Shown here: positions 1-7,801 of the stretch, piece after piece
Layout: each line of letters starts with the position of its first letter
How positions within the stretch are numbered: position 1 is the stretch's first letter
Assembly (NCBI GenBank): GCA_019313725.1
Contig: JAFDAT010000024.1
Location: 1 to 16,356 of the forward strand
Direction: 5' to 3'
Length of the DNA stretch: 16,356 nt
Origin: Deltaproteobacteria bacterium
GTDB taxonomy: Bacteria; Desulfobacterota; Desulfobacteria; Desulfobacterales; B30-G6
Notes under the pieces: generated by a model
Database searches by the model: none
The model's input: only the letters and a program-made list of their open reading frames with translations
What the model was told of the DNA's origin: nothing
Program-made: the position numbers and the translations under genes

Positions 1-577
1 GGATGATTTCCAGAGCAAACATGGACCCGGCTATGGGCGCGTTGAAGGTCGCAGCAATCCCGGCTGCTGCGCCGCAGCCCACCAGGGTGCGCATCCTGTC
101 GGCGGATACCTGCAGGATCTGCCCTAGGCTCGACCCGATGGCTGAACCGATCTGAACAATAGGCCCCTCACGGCCCACAGATCCGCCGGTACCGATGCAT
201 ATGGCGGACGCCAGAGATTTTACGACCACCAGGCGCTTGCGAATGACACCGCCCTTCACGGCTACGGCTTCCATGACTTCGGGGACGCCATGCCCCTTGG
301 CCTCGCGGGCAAAAAAATAGACCAGCAGGCCCACAAGAAGCCCCCCGAACGCCGGAACCGTGATTCTTAAATACCAGGGGACGCTTTGGACAACCACCAG
401 GAGATTATCCGCCGAACCGTACGACAGGTCCTGCACAAAATTGATAAGATAGCGAAATCCCACGGCACCGAATCCGCCGGCCAGCCCGACGATGATCGCC
501 AGAAAAGCCATAATGCTGTGTTCCCGCGTTCGCAGTATCTCGAAAATCGAAAATTTTTTCCAGAATTTAGGGTCCAT
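1..577 (-). CDS. ClC-family chloride channel / Cl-/H+ exchanger, N-terminal part (cut by window edge)
   Basis: This membrane protein moves chloride across the cytoplasmic membrane, either as a channel or in exchange for protons. The visible 192 residues hold the N-terminal half of a ClC core. There is a hydrophobic helix at about 22-45, another at about 70-90, the first selectivity-filter segment GHGVPE at 95-100 (GSGIP in the classical family), and the GREGP signature at 135-139. Glu137 is the external gating glutamate that most exchangers keep. A glycine/alanine-rich segment with NAPIAG follows at about 168-184. ATG at 577 is the only reasonable start, because no ATG, GTG or TTG lies in frame between it and an upstream stop near 670; its ribosome site is weak. 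The C-terminus, where many bacterial relatives carry CBS domains, lies outside the window. It is transcribed divergently from the solute-binding protein gene. Confidence 0.9.
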   Translation of the reverse strand, partial: MDPKFWKKFSIFEILRTREHSIMAFLAIIVGLAGGFGAVGFRYLINFVQDLSYGSADNLLVVVQSVPWYLRITVPAFGGLLVGLLVYFFAREAKGHGVPEVMEAVAVKGGVIRKRLVVVKSLASAICIGTGGSVGREGPIVQIGSAIGSSLGQILQVSADRMRTLVGCGAAAGIAATFNAPIAGSMFALEII

Positions 578-855
578 ATTTGGGTGAGAAATCGGGTCCC
601 GCGTTAAATTGTCCGAAACGTCAATCCTGAATCCATTACCTAATTCTTTGCCATGTTGTTTATGCGACTATGGGGTAAATTGAGGTTCTCCTATACCAGT
701 TCGAGCGCAAAGGGTCAATCAAGACTGAGAATCGGGCTGACCACCTGGCGCCGGCACGCCGAGGGATTTGCTTGAACCATCCCTTCAAATCAGATATATA
801 TCCTGAGAATATTGATCGGCGTATATATGTTCAACAGACAACGCAAAGGGCAAAA
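578..855. other. Divergent intergenic region between the ClC gene and the solute-binding protein gene
   Basis: This 278-base gap must hold promoters for both flanking genes. It contains a candidate sigma70 promoter for the rightward gene (772-800) and one copy of a short dispersed motif, TTTGCCATGTTGTTTA (647-662), that recurs at 7818-7833. No convincing coding region or RNA gene is visible. A TTG at 772 opens in frame with the solute-binding protein, but it coincides with the candidate -35 box and lacks a ribosome site. Confidence 0.5.
772..800 (+). promoter_or_regulatory. Candidate sigma70 promoter for the solute-binding protein gene
   Basis: TTGAAC (772-777) and TATATA (795-800) are separated by 17 bases, each matching four of six consensus positions. 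Transcription would begin near 807, leaving a leader of about 50 bases before the ATG at 856. This fits the ATG at 856 rather than the in-frame TTG at 772. The call is by eye only. Confidence 0.4.
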
Positions 856-2487
856 ATGAAAATACAGGATCTGCACCCCCGCATTCTTGATTTGAAATCC
901 GACCTGGAGAAAGGCAAGATCACCCGCCGCCAGTTTCTGAGGTATTCGACCCTGCTGGGTTTCTCCGCAGCTGCATCCACCGGTCTAATGCAGATGATTC
1001 GACCGCAGGAGGCACATGCGGTAACCTATGGCGGGAAATTGAAGGTATCCGGAATCCTGACCGGCATCAAACACCCGGCCCAGGCCAAATGGCTCTCGCC
1101 GTCACAAATCTACAGAAACATCGCGGAATACCTCACCTTTACGGATGTGAACAACATCACCCGACCTTATCTGCTGCAAGGCTGGGAAGCTGACGATGAC
1201 CTGCTGACCTGGACACTTTACCTGAGAAAGGGAATTTTTTTCAACAACGCCCACGAATTGACAGCCGATGATGTCATTTTCTCGTTCGGCCAATGGCTCG
1301 ACAGGGAGGTAGGGTCACCCATGGCCGCCATCATTGGCGCCTATCTGGATCCCACCGGGATTGAACGGGTTAGCCGCTATCAGGTCAGACTGCATTTAAA
1401 CCGCCCTGAAATCGCCCTGCCGGAGCACCTGTTCTACTATCCTGCCGTCATCCTGAACCACCGGACATTTGAAGGTAATTTCCTGAAGACCCCTCACGGT
1501 ACCGGCCCCTTCACACTCGACACCTTCCAGGAAGGCGAGCGCTGTATCCTGAAAAAACGCATGAACTACTGGCAACCGGGCCTTCCGTTCCTGAGCGAGA
1601 TAGAATTCATCGATCTGGGTTTTGATATTTCAAAACGTGTAACAGCACTGAAAGCCGGGAAAATCGACGTCGCCGATTTGAGCGGGGCGGATGAACTGAA
1701 TGCGTTTCAAATGCTGAAAGGGGACCCCCGAATTCATATCGAATCGATCGCAACCGCCCGGGTGAATGTGCTGCGCATGCGCGTAGACCGGGAGCCTTGG
1801 CAGGACAACCGCGTGCGTACCGCCCTCAAGCTATGTCAGCACCGGGAAAAGATTATGCTTCTGGCCGGTATGAAACAAGGCCATATCGGCCATGACTGCC
1901 ATGTTTTCCCCGGGCATCCTGAATTCTGCCGAAAACCCGATATTAAATTCGACCCCCGCCAAGCCCGATCCATTCTCAGGGAGGCGGGCTACCCCGACGG
2001 CCTGGATGTAACCCTGACCATCGGGGACAAATGGCCTGATATCCAGAGATATGCCGAAATCCTTCAAAGGGATGCGGCCGAGGCAGGTTTCAGAATCAGC
2101 ATCGATACAATCCCCAATCAGAACTACAGACAGTCGTTTCGGGAAGTCGATTTCGGTATCACGCCATGGACGCATCGTCCCCTGGGGACCATGATCCTCA
2201 ATCTGGCTTACACGGCGGATGCTGAAGGAGTGCCCATGCCCCTGAACGAAACCCGCTGGGTGGATGAAGAATTTTCAAACCTGCTGGCCAAAGCCAACGC
2301 CACCCTCGATCTCAAAGAACGCCGCAAACTGTTTTGCACACTTCAGGACATCCAAATGGAAAGAGGCTCCATCGGCATCGCCTGGTGGCAGAACCGCTGG
2401 ACCGGCGTGCTCAAGAAAGTGCAGGGATTGAAATCCCACCCCAGCGGCTACCTGCTCCTGGACAGGGTGTGGTTGAAAAAATCATAA
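856..2487 (+). CDS. ABC transporter periplasmic solute-binding protein, family 5 (peptide/nickel type), Tat-exported
   Basis: A 543-residue extracytoplasmic binding protein of the DppA/OppA/NikA type (SBP_bac_5), which captures a ligand and delivers it to an ABC permease. The N-terminus carries a twin-arginine signal: ITRRQFLRY at 22-30, a hydrophobic alanine/glycine-rich stretch at about 32-47, and an AHA cleavage site near residue 55. The mature part shows family hallmarks: TWTLYLRKGIFFNN followed by LTADDVIFSF, HGTGPF in the middle and ARSILREAGYPDG in the second lobe. The length is typical. ATG at 856 was chosen because AAAGGG precedes it and the Tat signal then starts about 20 residues in; a TTG at 772 would add 28 unsupported residues. 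No permease or ATPase gene follows, so it is an orphan here. The ligand cannot be read from the sequence; di- or oligopeptides, nickel chelates or other small solutes are all possible. Confidence 0.85.
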   Translation: MKIQDLHPRILDLKSDLEKGKITRRQFLRYSTLLGFSAAASTGLMQMIRPQEAHAVTYGGKLKVSGILTGIKHPAQAKWLSPSQIYRNIAEYLTFTDVNNITRPYLLQGWEADDDLLTWTLYLRKGIFFNNAHELTADDVIFSFGQWLDREVGSPMAAIIGAYLDPTGIERVSRYQVRLHLNRPEIALPEHLFYYPAVILNHRTFEGNFLKTPHGTGPFTLDTFQEGERCILKKRMNYWQPGLPFLSEIEFIDLGFDISKRVTALKAGKIDVADLSGADELNAFQMLKGDPRIHIESIATARVNVLRMRVDREPWQDNRVRTALKLCQHREKIMLLAGMKQGHIGHDCHVFPGHPEFCRKPDIKFDPRQARSILREAGYPDGLDVTLTIGDKWPDIQRYAEILQRDAAEAGFRISIDTIPNQNYRQSFREVDFGITPWTHRPLGTMILNLAYTADAEGVPMPLNETRWVDEEFSNLLAKANATLDLKERRKLFCTLQDIQMERGSIGIAWWQNRWTGVLKKVQGLKSHPSGYLLLDRVWLKKS

Positions 2488-2616
2488 AGCTTCACGTTGA
2501 ATCTTCGTGTTTTGGCGGCGATATGTTAGGCATTACAGATCCCGATGATTTTCCTTGGAAAGGGCAGACGGTTATGACCATGCATGGCCTTTATTTGTTC
2601 AAAAAAAGGAGACACC

Positions 2617-3470
2617 ATGCCTGACGCAGGGTTGGCCCAACGCATGCAAGCCGAAGCCGAAGCAGTCCAGGCGGTTGTTCATCAGGTGACCACCCGGGAA
2701 GATGCCTTCCGATATGCTCCGGGCCATGTTAAGAACTGCCTCAACTGCCAGGCCTGCAAGTCGGTATGCGCTGTCGACATTGACCTGCCCTATCTCATCA
2801 AAAAAACCCTTGGAGCAGTGCAGGCTGCGGATGGCAGAAAACCCATTAAAAATATTTTGCTGTCCAGGGTGATGCCCAACCGCAAACTTTTTCATTTCCT
2901 TCTCAGGCAGGCCCACCTTGCCCAATCCCCTCTGAAAAAAGAAGGGCCGATGATCCGCCACCTGCCACATTTTTTCGAAAGGGAACACGGTTTTCGAAGC
3001 CTGCCGGTGATTGCCAAAAGACCCTTCAGGGATCGATGGCAATATGTGAGGCCCCGGGTTGACAAGCCTTCCTTAACGATCTCGTTTTTTGCCGGGTGTG
3101 CCATAGACTTCATCTATCCGGAGCAGGCCGAGTCCATGCTGGACCTGATGAGAGTGAAATCCGTGGTGGTCAAATTCCCGCAAAATCAAACCTGTTGCGG
3201 GCTGCCGGCCTTGAGTATGTGCCCTCAACAGATGAAGATGTATGTTGCGGTTTCGGCGGGTCCTACTCGGTGGACTTTCCTGAAATCTCGGCCGAGATTC
3301 TCAAACAGAAACTGGACAGCGTGGAAAAATGCGGTGCGGATGTGTTGGTGACGGACTGCCCTGGGTGTGTTCTGCAATTGAAGGGGGGCATGCACAAACG
3401 CGGCAGTCATATCCGGGTGAAGCACACGGCCGAAGTCGTGGCTGAGCAGCTAAAAAGCCGAAAATTGTAG
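2617..3470 (+). pseudogene. GlpC/LldE-type Fe-S oxidoreductase (CCG domains), disrupted by an internal out-of-frame deletion
   Basis: The first frame runs from ATG 2617 (AGGAGA ribosome site) with a 4Fe-4S motif CLNCQACKSVC near residues 42-52, which corresponds to the second cluster of GlpC. It continues through the first CCG domain (FAGCAIDFIYPEQ, then QNQTCCGLPA). After the sequence gctgccggcc (3201-3210) the family match jumps to another frame, which reads AAGLEYVP, then VCCGFGGSYS and TDCPGC, and ends at 3470. In GlpC about 120 residues lie between these segments, so roughly 350-370 bases seem deleted, and the joint changes the frame. Both flanks encode near-identical stretches at the joint (GLPA in one frame, AAGL in the other), which fits a deletion between short repeats. 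The intact protein would pass electrons from a flavin dehydrogenase to quinone or a heterodisulfide-reductase-like partner. A functional shortened protein is unlikely, since the first frame reads 39 bases of non-family sequence and beyond to 3351. Confidence 0.8.
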
Positions 3471-3686
3471 ATACCCGGACCAAGAGGGCCGGCACTGATT
3501 ATACCCTATAAGGGATTTACAGCTGCTATTGTTTAGTATCTGTTTGTTGAAATCTCATTATGTTTGCGCATAATTTCGGTATTAAGCGCACGGTATAGCA
3601 GGGATAAATCCCTGCGCTATAAAGCCGCCGGCTTTATGCCATGTAGTCCAGGGTTTCAGCCCTGCCGGAACTTGATAATTGAACGA
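3471..3686. other. Intergenic region between convergent genes
   Basis: No coding region is visible. It contains small inverted repeats, CCCT-ATA-AGGG at 3504-3514 and ATTATG-TTTGCG-CATAAT at 3557-3574, followed by the stronger REP-like hairpin cluster at 3594-3664. Since the flanking genes converge, these structures may serve to end transcription or protect mRNA 3' ends. Confidence 0.5.
3594..3664. repeat. REP-like cluster of three hairpins
   Basis: Three inverted repeats sit within 71 bases. The first has arms AGGGAT (3600-3605) and ATCCCT (3608-3613), extended by TATAGC and GCTATA with a 2-base bulge. The second is ATAAAGCCG-C-CGGCTTTAT (3619-3637), with perfect 9-base arms. The third is CAGGG-TTTCAG-CCCTG (3649-3664). 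The recurring AGGG/CCCT theme and the place between convergent genes are typical of repetitive extragenic palindromes mobilised by RAYT transposases. None is followed by a T-run, so a classical intrinsic terminator is not supported. Confidence 0.6.
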
Positions 3687-4541
3687 TCAGGGTTTATTCT
3701 CGGCGTAGGTTTTCAGCATGCCGCCATCAAATAGAAGGTCCCCGCCCACAAGGTATTTTGAATGTTTTGAAAACCCGAACACGAACAAATTGGCCACCTC
3801 TACGGGACTCATCATCTCTTTCACCCGGGAAAATCCCAGCATGACATCGCTGACCACCTCTGCCTGAGTGATACCCCTTTGCTCTGCCTGGGCCGGGATC
3901 TGATTCAGCGCCAACGGCGTTTTCACAAATCCCGTACTGACGGTAAACGAACGTATCAGGCCCATGCCCTCTGCAGCGATGGACTGGGTCAATGCCCGCA
4001 ATCCGAACTTGGTGATATTGTAAACCGGTTTGTTCAACGTGCAGACAAATCCATGGATTGAACACATGTTGCCGATGGCTCCACGACCGTCACGGCTGGC
4101 TTTCATGTGCGGAATGGTCAGTTTACTCATGTAGAATGGCGCCCTCAGCATGAGGCGCTGCATGTGATCGTATTTTTCCATGGGAAAGTTTTCGATGGAA
4201 TCGATGTGCTGGATACCGGCGATATTGGCCAAATATTTCACGGTTCCCAGACCGGCGGCTTCGGACACGGCATCTTCGATCTGGTCATCCCGGCAGAGGT
4301 CCGTCTGTATAAAGATCATGCTGCCGCCCATCGCATCTATCATGTTACGGGTCTCCTCACCTTTTTCTGCATCGATGTCCAGCCCCACGACGGTGAGGCC
4401 GTTCACAGCTGCCGCAGTCGCCGTGGCCCGACCGATGCCGGTTCCCGCACCTGTGACGATACAGATGTTTTCGGTGCAAAAATCGGTGTCATTAACCACC
4501 AGAATATCCTCTTTTTTCAGACGTGGCTCTTTTATATCCAT
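3687..4541 (-). CDS. Short-chain dehydrogenase, 3-hydroxybutyrate-dehydrogenase-like
   Basis: A 284-residue NAD(P)-dependent oxidoreductase of the classical SDR fold. The nucleotide-binding motif TGAGTGIG lies at 30-37, a NIAG variant of NNAG at 106-109, and the catalytic Ser161 (CSIHG), Tyr174 and Lys178 (YNITK) are present. The segment NQIPAQAEQRGIT near 213-225 and the C-terminal GGDLLFDGG closely resemble D-3-hydroxybutyrate dehydrogenases, which interconvert 3-hydroxybutyrate and acetoacetate. The first 22 residues are an extension beyond the usual start. The helix alpha-4 position that normally holds the asparagine of the N-S-Y-K tetrad appears to be Met131, so activity should not be assumed. 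AAGGAGG lies about 10 bases before the ATG. The gene follows the DUF1786 gene on the same strand with 72 bases between them. The exact substrate is uncertain. Confidence 0.75.
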   Translation of the reverse strand: MDIKEPRLKKEDILVVNDTDFCTENICIVTGAGTGIGRATATAAAVNGLTVVGLDIDAEKGEETRNMIDAMGGSMIFIQTDLCRDDQIEDAVSEAAGLGTVKYLANIAGIQHIDSIENFPMEKYDHMQRLMLRAPFYMSKLTIPHMKASRDGRGAIGNMCSIHGFVCTLNKPVYNITKFGLRALTQSIAAEGMGLIRSFTVSTGFVKTPLALNQIPAQAEQRGITQAEVVSDVMLGFSRVKEMMSPVEVANLFVFGFSKHSKYLVGGDLLFDGGMLKTYAENKP

Positions 4542-4613
4542 GCCCTTATTCCCTCCTTATAATGTTTGCCGGTGGCATTCCGATTGGCTTCAAGGCCGGC
4601 CTTTTTTTTACTA

Positions 4614-5690
4614 TTATACGACAGGAAACGGCTTCTGCTGTTTCCGTATTCGGATGGCCGCAAGTAGACCCAACGTCCCTGTCATCATGTTGTCCCCCAT
4701 GGGAGCACCCTCTTTAATCGGGAGCCCGGAGTCGGCGAGCAGCCGGCGCTTGGGACCTGTGGCGATAATCCTCTCGACATTCCTGAAACCAACAGCCTTG
4801 CGTAGATAGGCCCCGTGCCCGCCTTCATCCAGGATCTGCCGGTGGTTCAATTTGCCGTCGGCCAGATCTATTATCAGGCGGTCGATTTTGCCGCCGGTGA
4901 TATCACTGGTGTGATATTCGAAAAAACCGGCTATCTCTCCATGAATGAGCGTTGCGCCAAGGGTGTGGGAAGTTGCCACATCCAGGACAGCCATGCATTC
5001 CCTGCCCCTGGCCAGCCCGTCCAGTGACGCACCCTGTATCGCCGCCATACCACTGTCCATGATGAAAACCTCTTTGGCCGGCAACACCTCCGAACTCCTG
5101 ACAATGGATTTCAAACGATTCATGGACGGCGGTACCGCCTCCCCGGAATACAGCAGTGTATGCGCATGGGGGTCAGTATTCAGTGTTTCAGTGAACATCC
5201 GGTGCCGGAAATCCAGGTGTGAAACGCCCCTGGGCGGAACCCCATGGTCCTGAGCGCAGATTCCCACCACATCGAATGCATAGGGTACGCCCATGCCCTT
5301 CACGATCGTTTCCAGTCTAGCCCCGTCGATATCAGCCAGGTTAAAGTGGCTGAACCTGTTGTCCGCCATCCGTTCCTGCACCTCGTGACGACTGATGATC
5401 TCAATCCCCCACGAAACGACTTTGTCCCTGTCGTGGTGCAGGGTGGCCGAGGCCTCCGCGGATATGACCACCCGATGTTCCCGGGCCCTTTCCTTCAAAA
5501 CTTGAGTGACGACCCCGCCACCCATTTCCGTACCCGTGATCAATATGTCACCAGGTGTGCAGGCAATTTTATCAGCCAGATACGGCACCGGAGAACGGAC
5601 CACCGCCTTATAATGCAGGTCTGAAACGTCATCCCAGTAAAGAATGTCCATGGTGCCGGCACCGATGTCGATGAGAAGATAGGTGCTCAA
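4614..5690 (-). CDS. DUF1786 actin-fold (ASKHA-like) protein of unknown function
   Basis: A 358-residue protein that I recognise as the DUF1786 family (COG4012), sometimes labelled a putative pyruvate formate-lyase activating enzyme without experimental basis. Two glycine-rich nucleotide-loop motifs of the actin/Hsp70/sugar kinase superfamily are visible: LIDIGAGTMDIL at 6-17 and MAVLDVATSHTLGATL at about 233-248. ITGTEMGGG lies at about 50-58 and a GGKID segment follows the second loop. These suggest ATP binding and perhaps phosphotransfer or activator chemistry, but nothing specific is known to me. No radical-SAM CxxxCxxC motif is present, so the activase label is not supported. The start is TTG at 5690, preceded by AAAGGAG with a 10-base spacer; the next in-frame ATG falls inside the first nucleotide loop and is too late. 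It is upstream of the SDR gene and probably co-transcribed. Confidence 0.75.
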   Translation of the reverse strand: MSTYLLIDIGAGTMDILYWDDVSDLHYKAVVRSPVPYLADKIACTPGDILITGTEMGGGVVTQVLKERAREHRVVISAEASATLHHDRDKVVSWGIEIISRHEVQERMADNRFSHFNLADIDGARLETIVKGMGVPYAFDVVGICAQDHGVPPRGVSHLDFRHRMFTETLNTDPHAHTLLYSGEAVPPSMNRLKSIVRSSEVLPAKEVFIMDSGMAAIQGASLDGLARGRECMAVLDVATSHTLGATLIHGEIAGFFEYHTSDITGGKIDRLIIDLADGKLNHRQILDEGGHGAYLRKAVGFRNVERIIATGPKRRLLADSGLPIKEGAPMGDNMMTGTLGLLAAIRIRKQQKPFPVV

Positions 5691-5951
5691 AATCGTTTTT
5701 CTCCTTTATTTTGACAGGGTAACAGAATCTAAGGCTTCATTTAGAAACCGGCCTCAAATGCGGCTTCAATTGTATCAACATCTGAGCCTTAGCAGACGGT
5801 GCGGACATAAGCTATAATTAAAATACCTTTGATGATAGTTTTGGGTGATGCTCCCTTCACCGTCTCAACTATCCTTTTGCATCTGGTTGCAATGGTATGA
5901 CAAATACAGTATTACCGTTTTGTGTAGCCATGGGTGTAAAAGGAGCTTTCT
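5691..5951. other. Divergent intergenic region upstream of the gspAB genes
   Basis: The region has no convincing gene. It must carry a leftward promoter for the DUF1786/SDR pair and probably a rightward one for gspA; a candidate is marked at 5789-5818. A reading frame fused to gspA opens at 5897, but its residues do not resemble the GspA family. Confidence 0.4.
5789..5818 (+). promoter_or_regulatory. Candidate sigma70 promoter upstream of the MoxR remnant and gspA
   Basis: TTAGCA (5789-5794, four of six consensus bases) and a perfect TATAAT (5813-5818) are separated by 18 bases. Transcription would start near 5825 and cross the short MoxR-like ORF before gspA, a leader of about 245 bases. 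The call is by eye. Confidence 0.35.
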
Positions 5952-6059
5952 GTGCATTCAGCAACTTACCGCAGGATTATCGAAAACATATCTCGGGTCA
6001 TTGTAGGCAAGAAATCGACCATCGATGGATTTCATACGGGTTGTATTGTTCAATTTTAA
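5952..6059 (+). pseudogene. N-terminal remnant of a MoxR-family AAA ATPase (35-codon ORF)
   Basis: A GTG at 5952, six bases after AAAAGGAG, opens a 35-codon frame. Its first 25 residues, including RRIIENISRVIVGKKSTID, match the characteristic start of MoxR ATPases, where NI-x-VIVGK precedes a helix and then the Walker A loop. After Asp25 the match ends and about ten unrelated residues (GFHTGCIVQF) lead to a TAA at 6057-6059. No Walker A, Walker B or sensor motif follows, so the ATPase body is missing. MoxR proteins act as chaperones for cofactor insertion, often with von Willebrand A proteins. The TAA overlaps the ribosome site region of gspA, so if translated it could act as a leader peptide. 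The deletion or recombination point is near 6027. Confidence 0.55.
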
Positions 6060-6070
6060 GGAGATCTACC

Positions 6071-7801
6071 ATGTACAGCAATTATTTTGGCTTCAAGGAG
6101 CGCCCTTTCAAGCTACTGCCGGATCCAACCTATCTGTTCTTAAGCAAAAGCCACGAAGAAGCCCTGGCACACTTGAAATATACGGTGGGGCATGGGGATG
6201 GATTTGTGGAAATCACCGGAGAAATCGGTACAGGTAAAACAACATTGTGCAGGGTTTTTCTGGATCGACTGCTTGATGATACGGAAGCTGCCTACATATT
6301 TAATCCCAGATTGGATGAAGTTCAACTGCTCAAAGCCATTAATGATGAACTCGGCATCGATTGTTCTGCAAATAATACAAAAGACTTGATTGATGCTCTC
6401 AACGTCTTTCTCATGCAGATGAAGGCGGCCGGTAAAAATGTAATATTGATCATTGACGAGGCCCAGAACTTGAGCATCAGCGTTCTCGAGCAGTTGAGGC
6501 TTTTATCCAACCTCGAAACTACGCGAAGCAAACTTATTCAAATCATTCTTGTGGGACAACCCGAGTTGGCTGACATGCTGGACTCTCATGAGCTCAGGCA
6601 ACTCGGTCAACGGGTAACCCTGAGCTGTTACCTGGCACCGCTCACTTATAAGGAAACATCTGCTTATATTGAACATCGATTACAAATCGCGCTTACAAAA
6701 CCAGCGCACCTGTTCTCAAAAAACGCTTTGAAGGAAGTATACAAGTATGCCGGCGGTATCCCCCGTTTAATCAACATCATCTGTGACCGATCGCTTTTGA
6801 TCGCCTACAGTCGAGATCAAAAAAAGATATCAGGCAACACAGTACGCATGGCGATTCGTGAATTATGGAGCCGTGGTGACCACCGGAAAAGGTTTCCCTT
6901 GAAAATTCGTACGACCACGGCCATAATGATTGCCGTGATAGTTGTTTTATCCGTATTGTTGGTGCCGGTGGTGTTTCAGCGGGAGACCGGACTGGCTCCA
7001 CCGGCCATGTTGTCCGACACTGTTTCAGAAATTAAGGATGCCTCTGCTGCAGTACCGCCACCGGAAACGCATGCGAACGTGAAAATTATTCCAGAGGAAC
7101 TTGTGCGTGCCGGGGCAGAGAAAACTGTAGCGCTGAAAACATTTCTTGAACAGGCAGATCCTGCGGCAACTCGATACAATGCACTGACGGAGCTGCTATC
7201 CCTGTGGGCGGTTGAGAACGAAATACAACCTTACCTTGAAAGCATCCAAGACGATTACATATTTTTCAGCCTGGCAACACGGCAACACGGCCTGGAGATC
7301 CAGGTCATTGACGCCAATCCAGATTTGGTCAGGAAGCTGAATCTACCGGCTATTTTTAAGTTTGAGCGGCCGGATACAAAACCGCCAATATACCTGACGC
7401 TTGAAAAAATCCATAAGAATCAGGCGATCTTCCGGGCGCAGGGGTTAGAGACTTCCGTTACAATTTCTTATGATGCCCTAGTTGCCCAATTCAAGGGAAC
7501 AGCATTAATTGTGTGGAAGAATCATTTGGGTTTTGAAGGCACGCTGCCATTTCGTTATCCTAAAGGTTCCGTTATCATGCTCAAAATGATGTTGCGGGAT
7601 ATCGGACACGACGACGTTTCCTTGACACCGATATATGATAAGCGGACCCAGGCGATTATTAAGGATCTCCAGCAAAAACACGGCATCAACGCAGACGGAT
7701 TTGTGGGACCGTTAACCAAGATTATACTTTATAACGAAAAAGAGAATTTACCGGCACCGCGGCTCGTCGCTTATGAAGGCCTATTAAACGGCCACCCATG
7801 A
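6071..7801 (+). CDS. gspA: General secretion pathway protein A (ExeA-like AAA ATPase)
   Basis: A 576-residue inner-membrane ATPase that works with GspB to insert or place the type II secretin through the peptidoglycan. MYSNYFGFKERPFKLLPDP is the family's typical start. The ATPase domain has Walker A GEIGTGKT (50-57), Walker B VILIIDEAQ (124-132) and the sensor region LVGQPEL (160-166). A single membrane helix lies at about 282-302. The periplasmic part includes a degenerate C39-peptidase-like region (about 365-490) and a C-terminal peptidoglycan-binding domain (504-554) with ADGFVGPLTK. ATG 6071 follows AAGGAG and matches the conserved family start; a longer frame from 5897 would add 58 unrelated residues. 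gspB follows 74 bases downstream. No gspC-M genes are in the window. Confidence 0.93.
   Translation: MYSNYFGFKERPFKLLPDPTYLFLSKSHEEALAHLKYTVGHGDGFVEITGEIGTGKTTLCRVFLDRLLDDTEAAYIFNPRLDEVQLLKAINDELGIDCSANNTKDLIDALNVFLMQMKAAGKNVILIIDEAQNLSISVLEQLRLLSNLETTRSKLIQIILVGQPELADMLDSHELRQLGQRVTLSCYLAPLTYKETSAYIEHRLQIALTKPAHLFSKNALKEVYKYAGGIPRLINIICDRSLLIAYSRDQKKISGNTVRMAIRELWSRGDHRKRFPLKIRTTTAIMIAVIVVLSVLLVPVVFQRETGLAPPAMLSDTVSEIKDASAAVPPPETHANVKIIPEELVRAGAEKTVALKTFLEQADPAATRYNALTELLSLWAVENEIQPYLESIQDDYIFFSLATRQHGLEIQVIDANPDLVRKLNLPAIFKFERPDTKPPIYLTLEKIHKNQAIFRAQGLETSVTISYDALVAQFKGTALIVWKNHLGFEGTLPFRYPKGSVIMLKMMLRDIGHDDVSLTPIYDKRTQAIIKDLQQKHGINADGFVGPLTKIILYNEKENLPAPRLVAYEGLLNGHP

Noticed and set aside
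2523..2624. Small ORF (33 codons) between the solute-binding protein and the Fe-S pseudogene
   Set aside because: It has no ribosome site, overlaps the ATG of the Fe-S gene and resembles nothing I know.
4571..4610. Palindrome AAGGCCGGCCTT next to a T-run as an intrinsic terminator
   Set aside because: The palindrome has no loop, and the T-run is on the plus strand, where no gene ends. On the minus strand, where the DUF1786 gene ends, the T-run is absent.
4614..5690. Pyruvate formate-lyase activating enzyme as the function of the DUF1786 protein
   Set aside because: Such activases are radical-SAM enzymes with CxxxCxxC; this protein lacks that motif and has actin-fold nucleotide loops instead.
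5897..6070. N-terminal extension of gspA by 58 residues
   Set aside because: The family start MYSNYFGF begins at the ATG at 6071, which has AAGGAG. The extension resembles no GspA sequence, and the MoxR-like short ORF occupies part of it in another frame.
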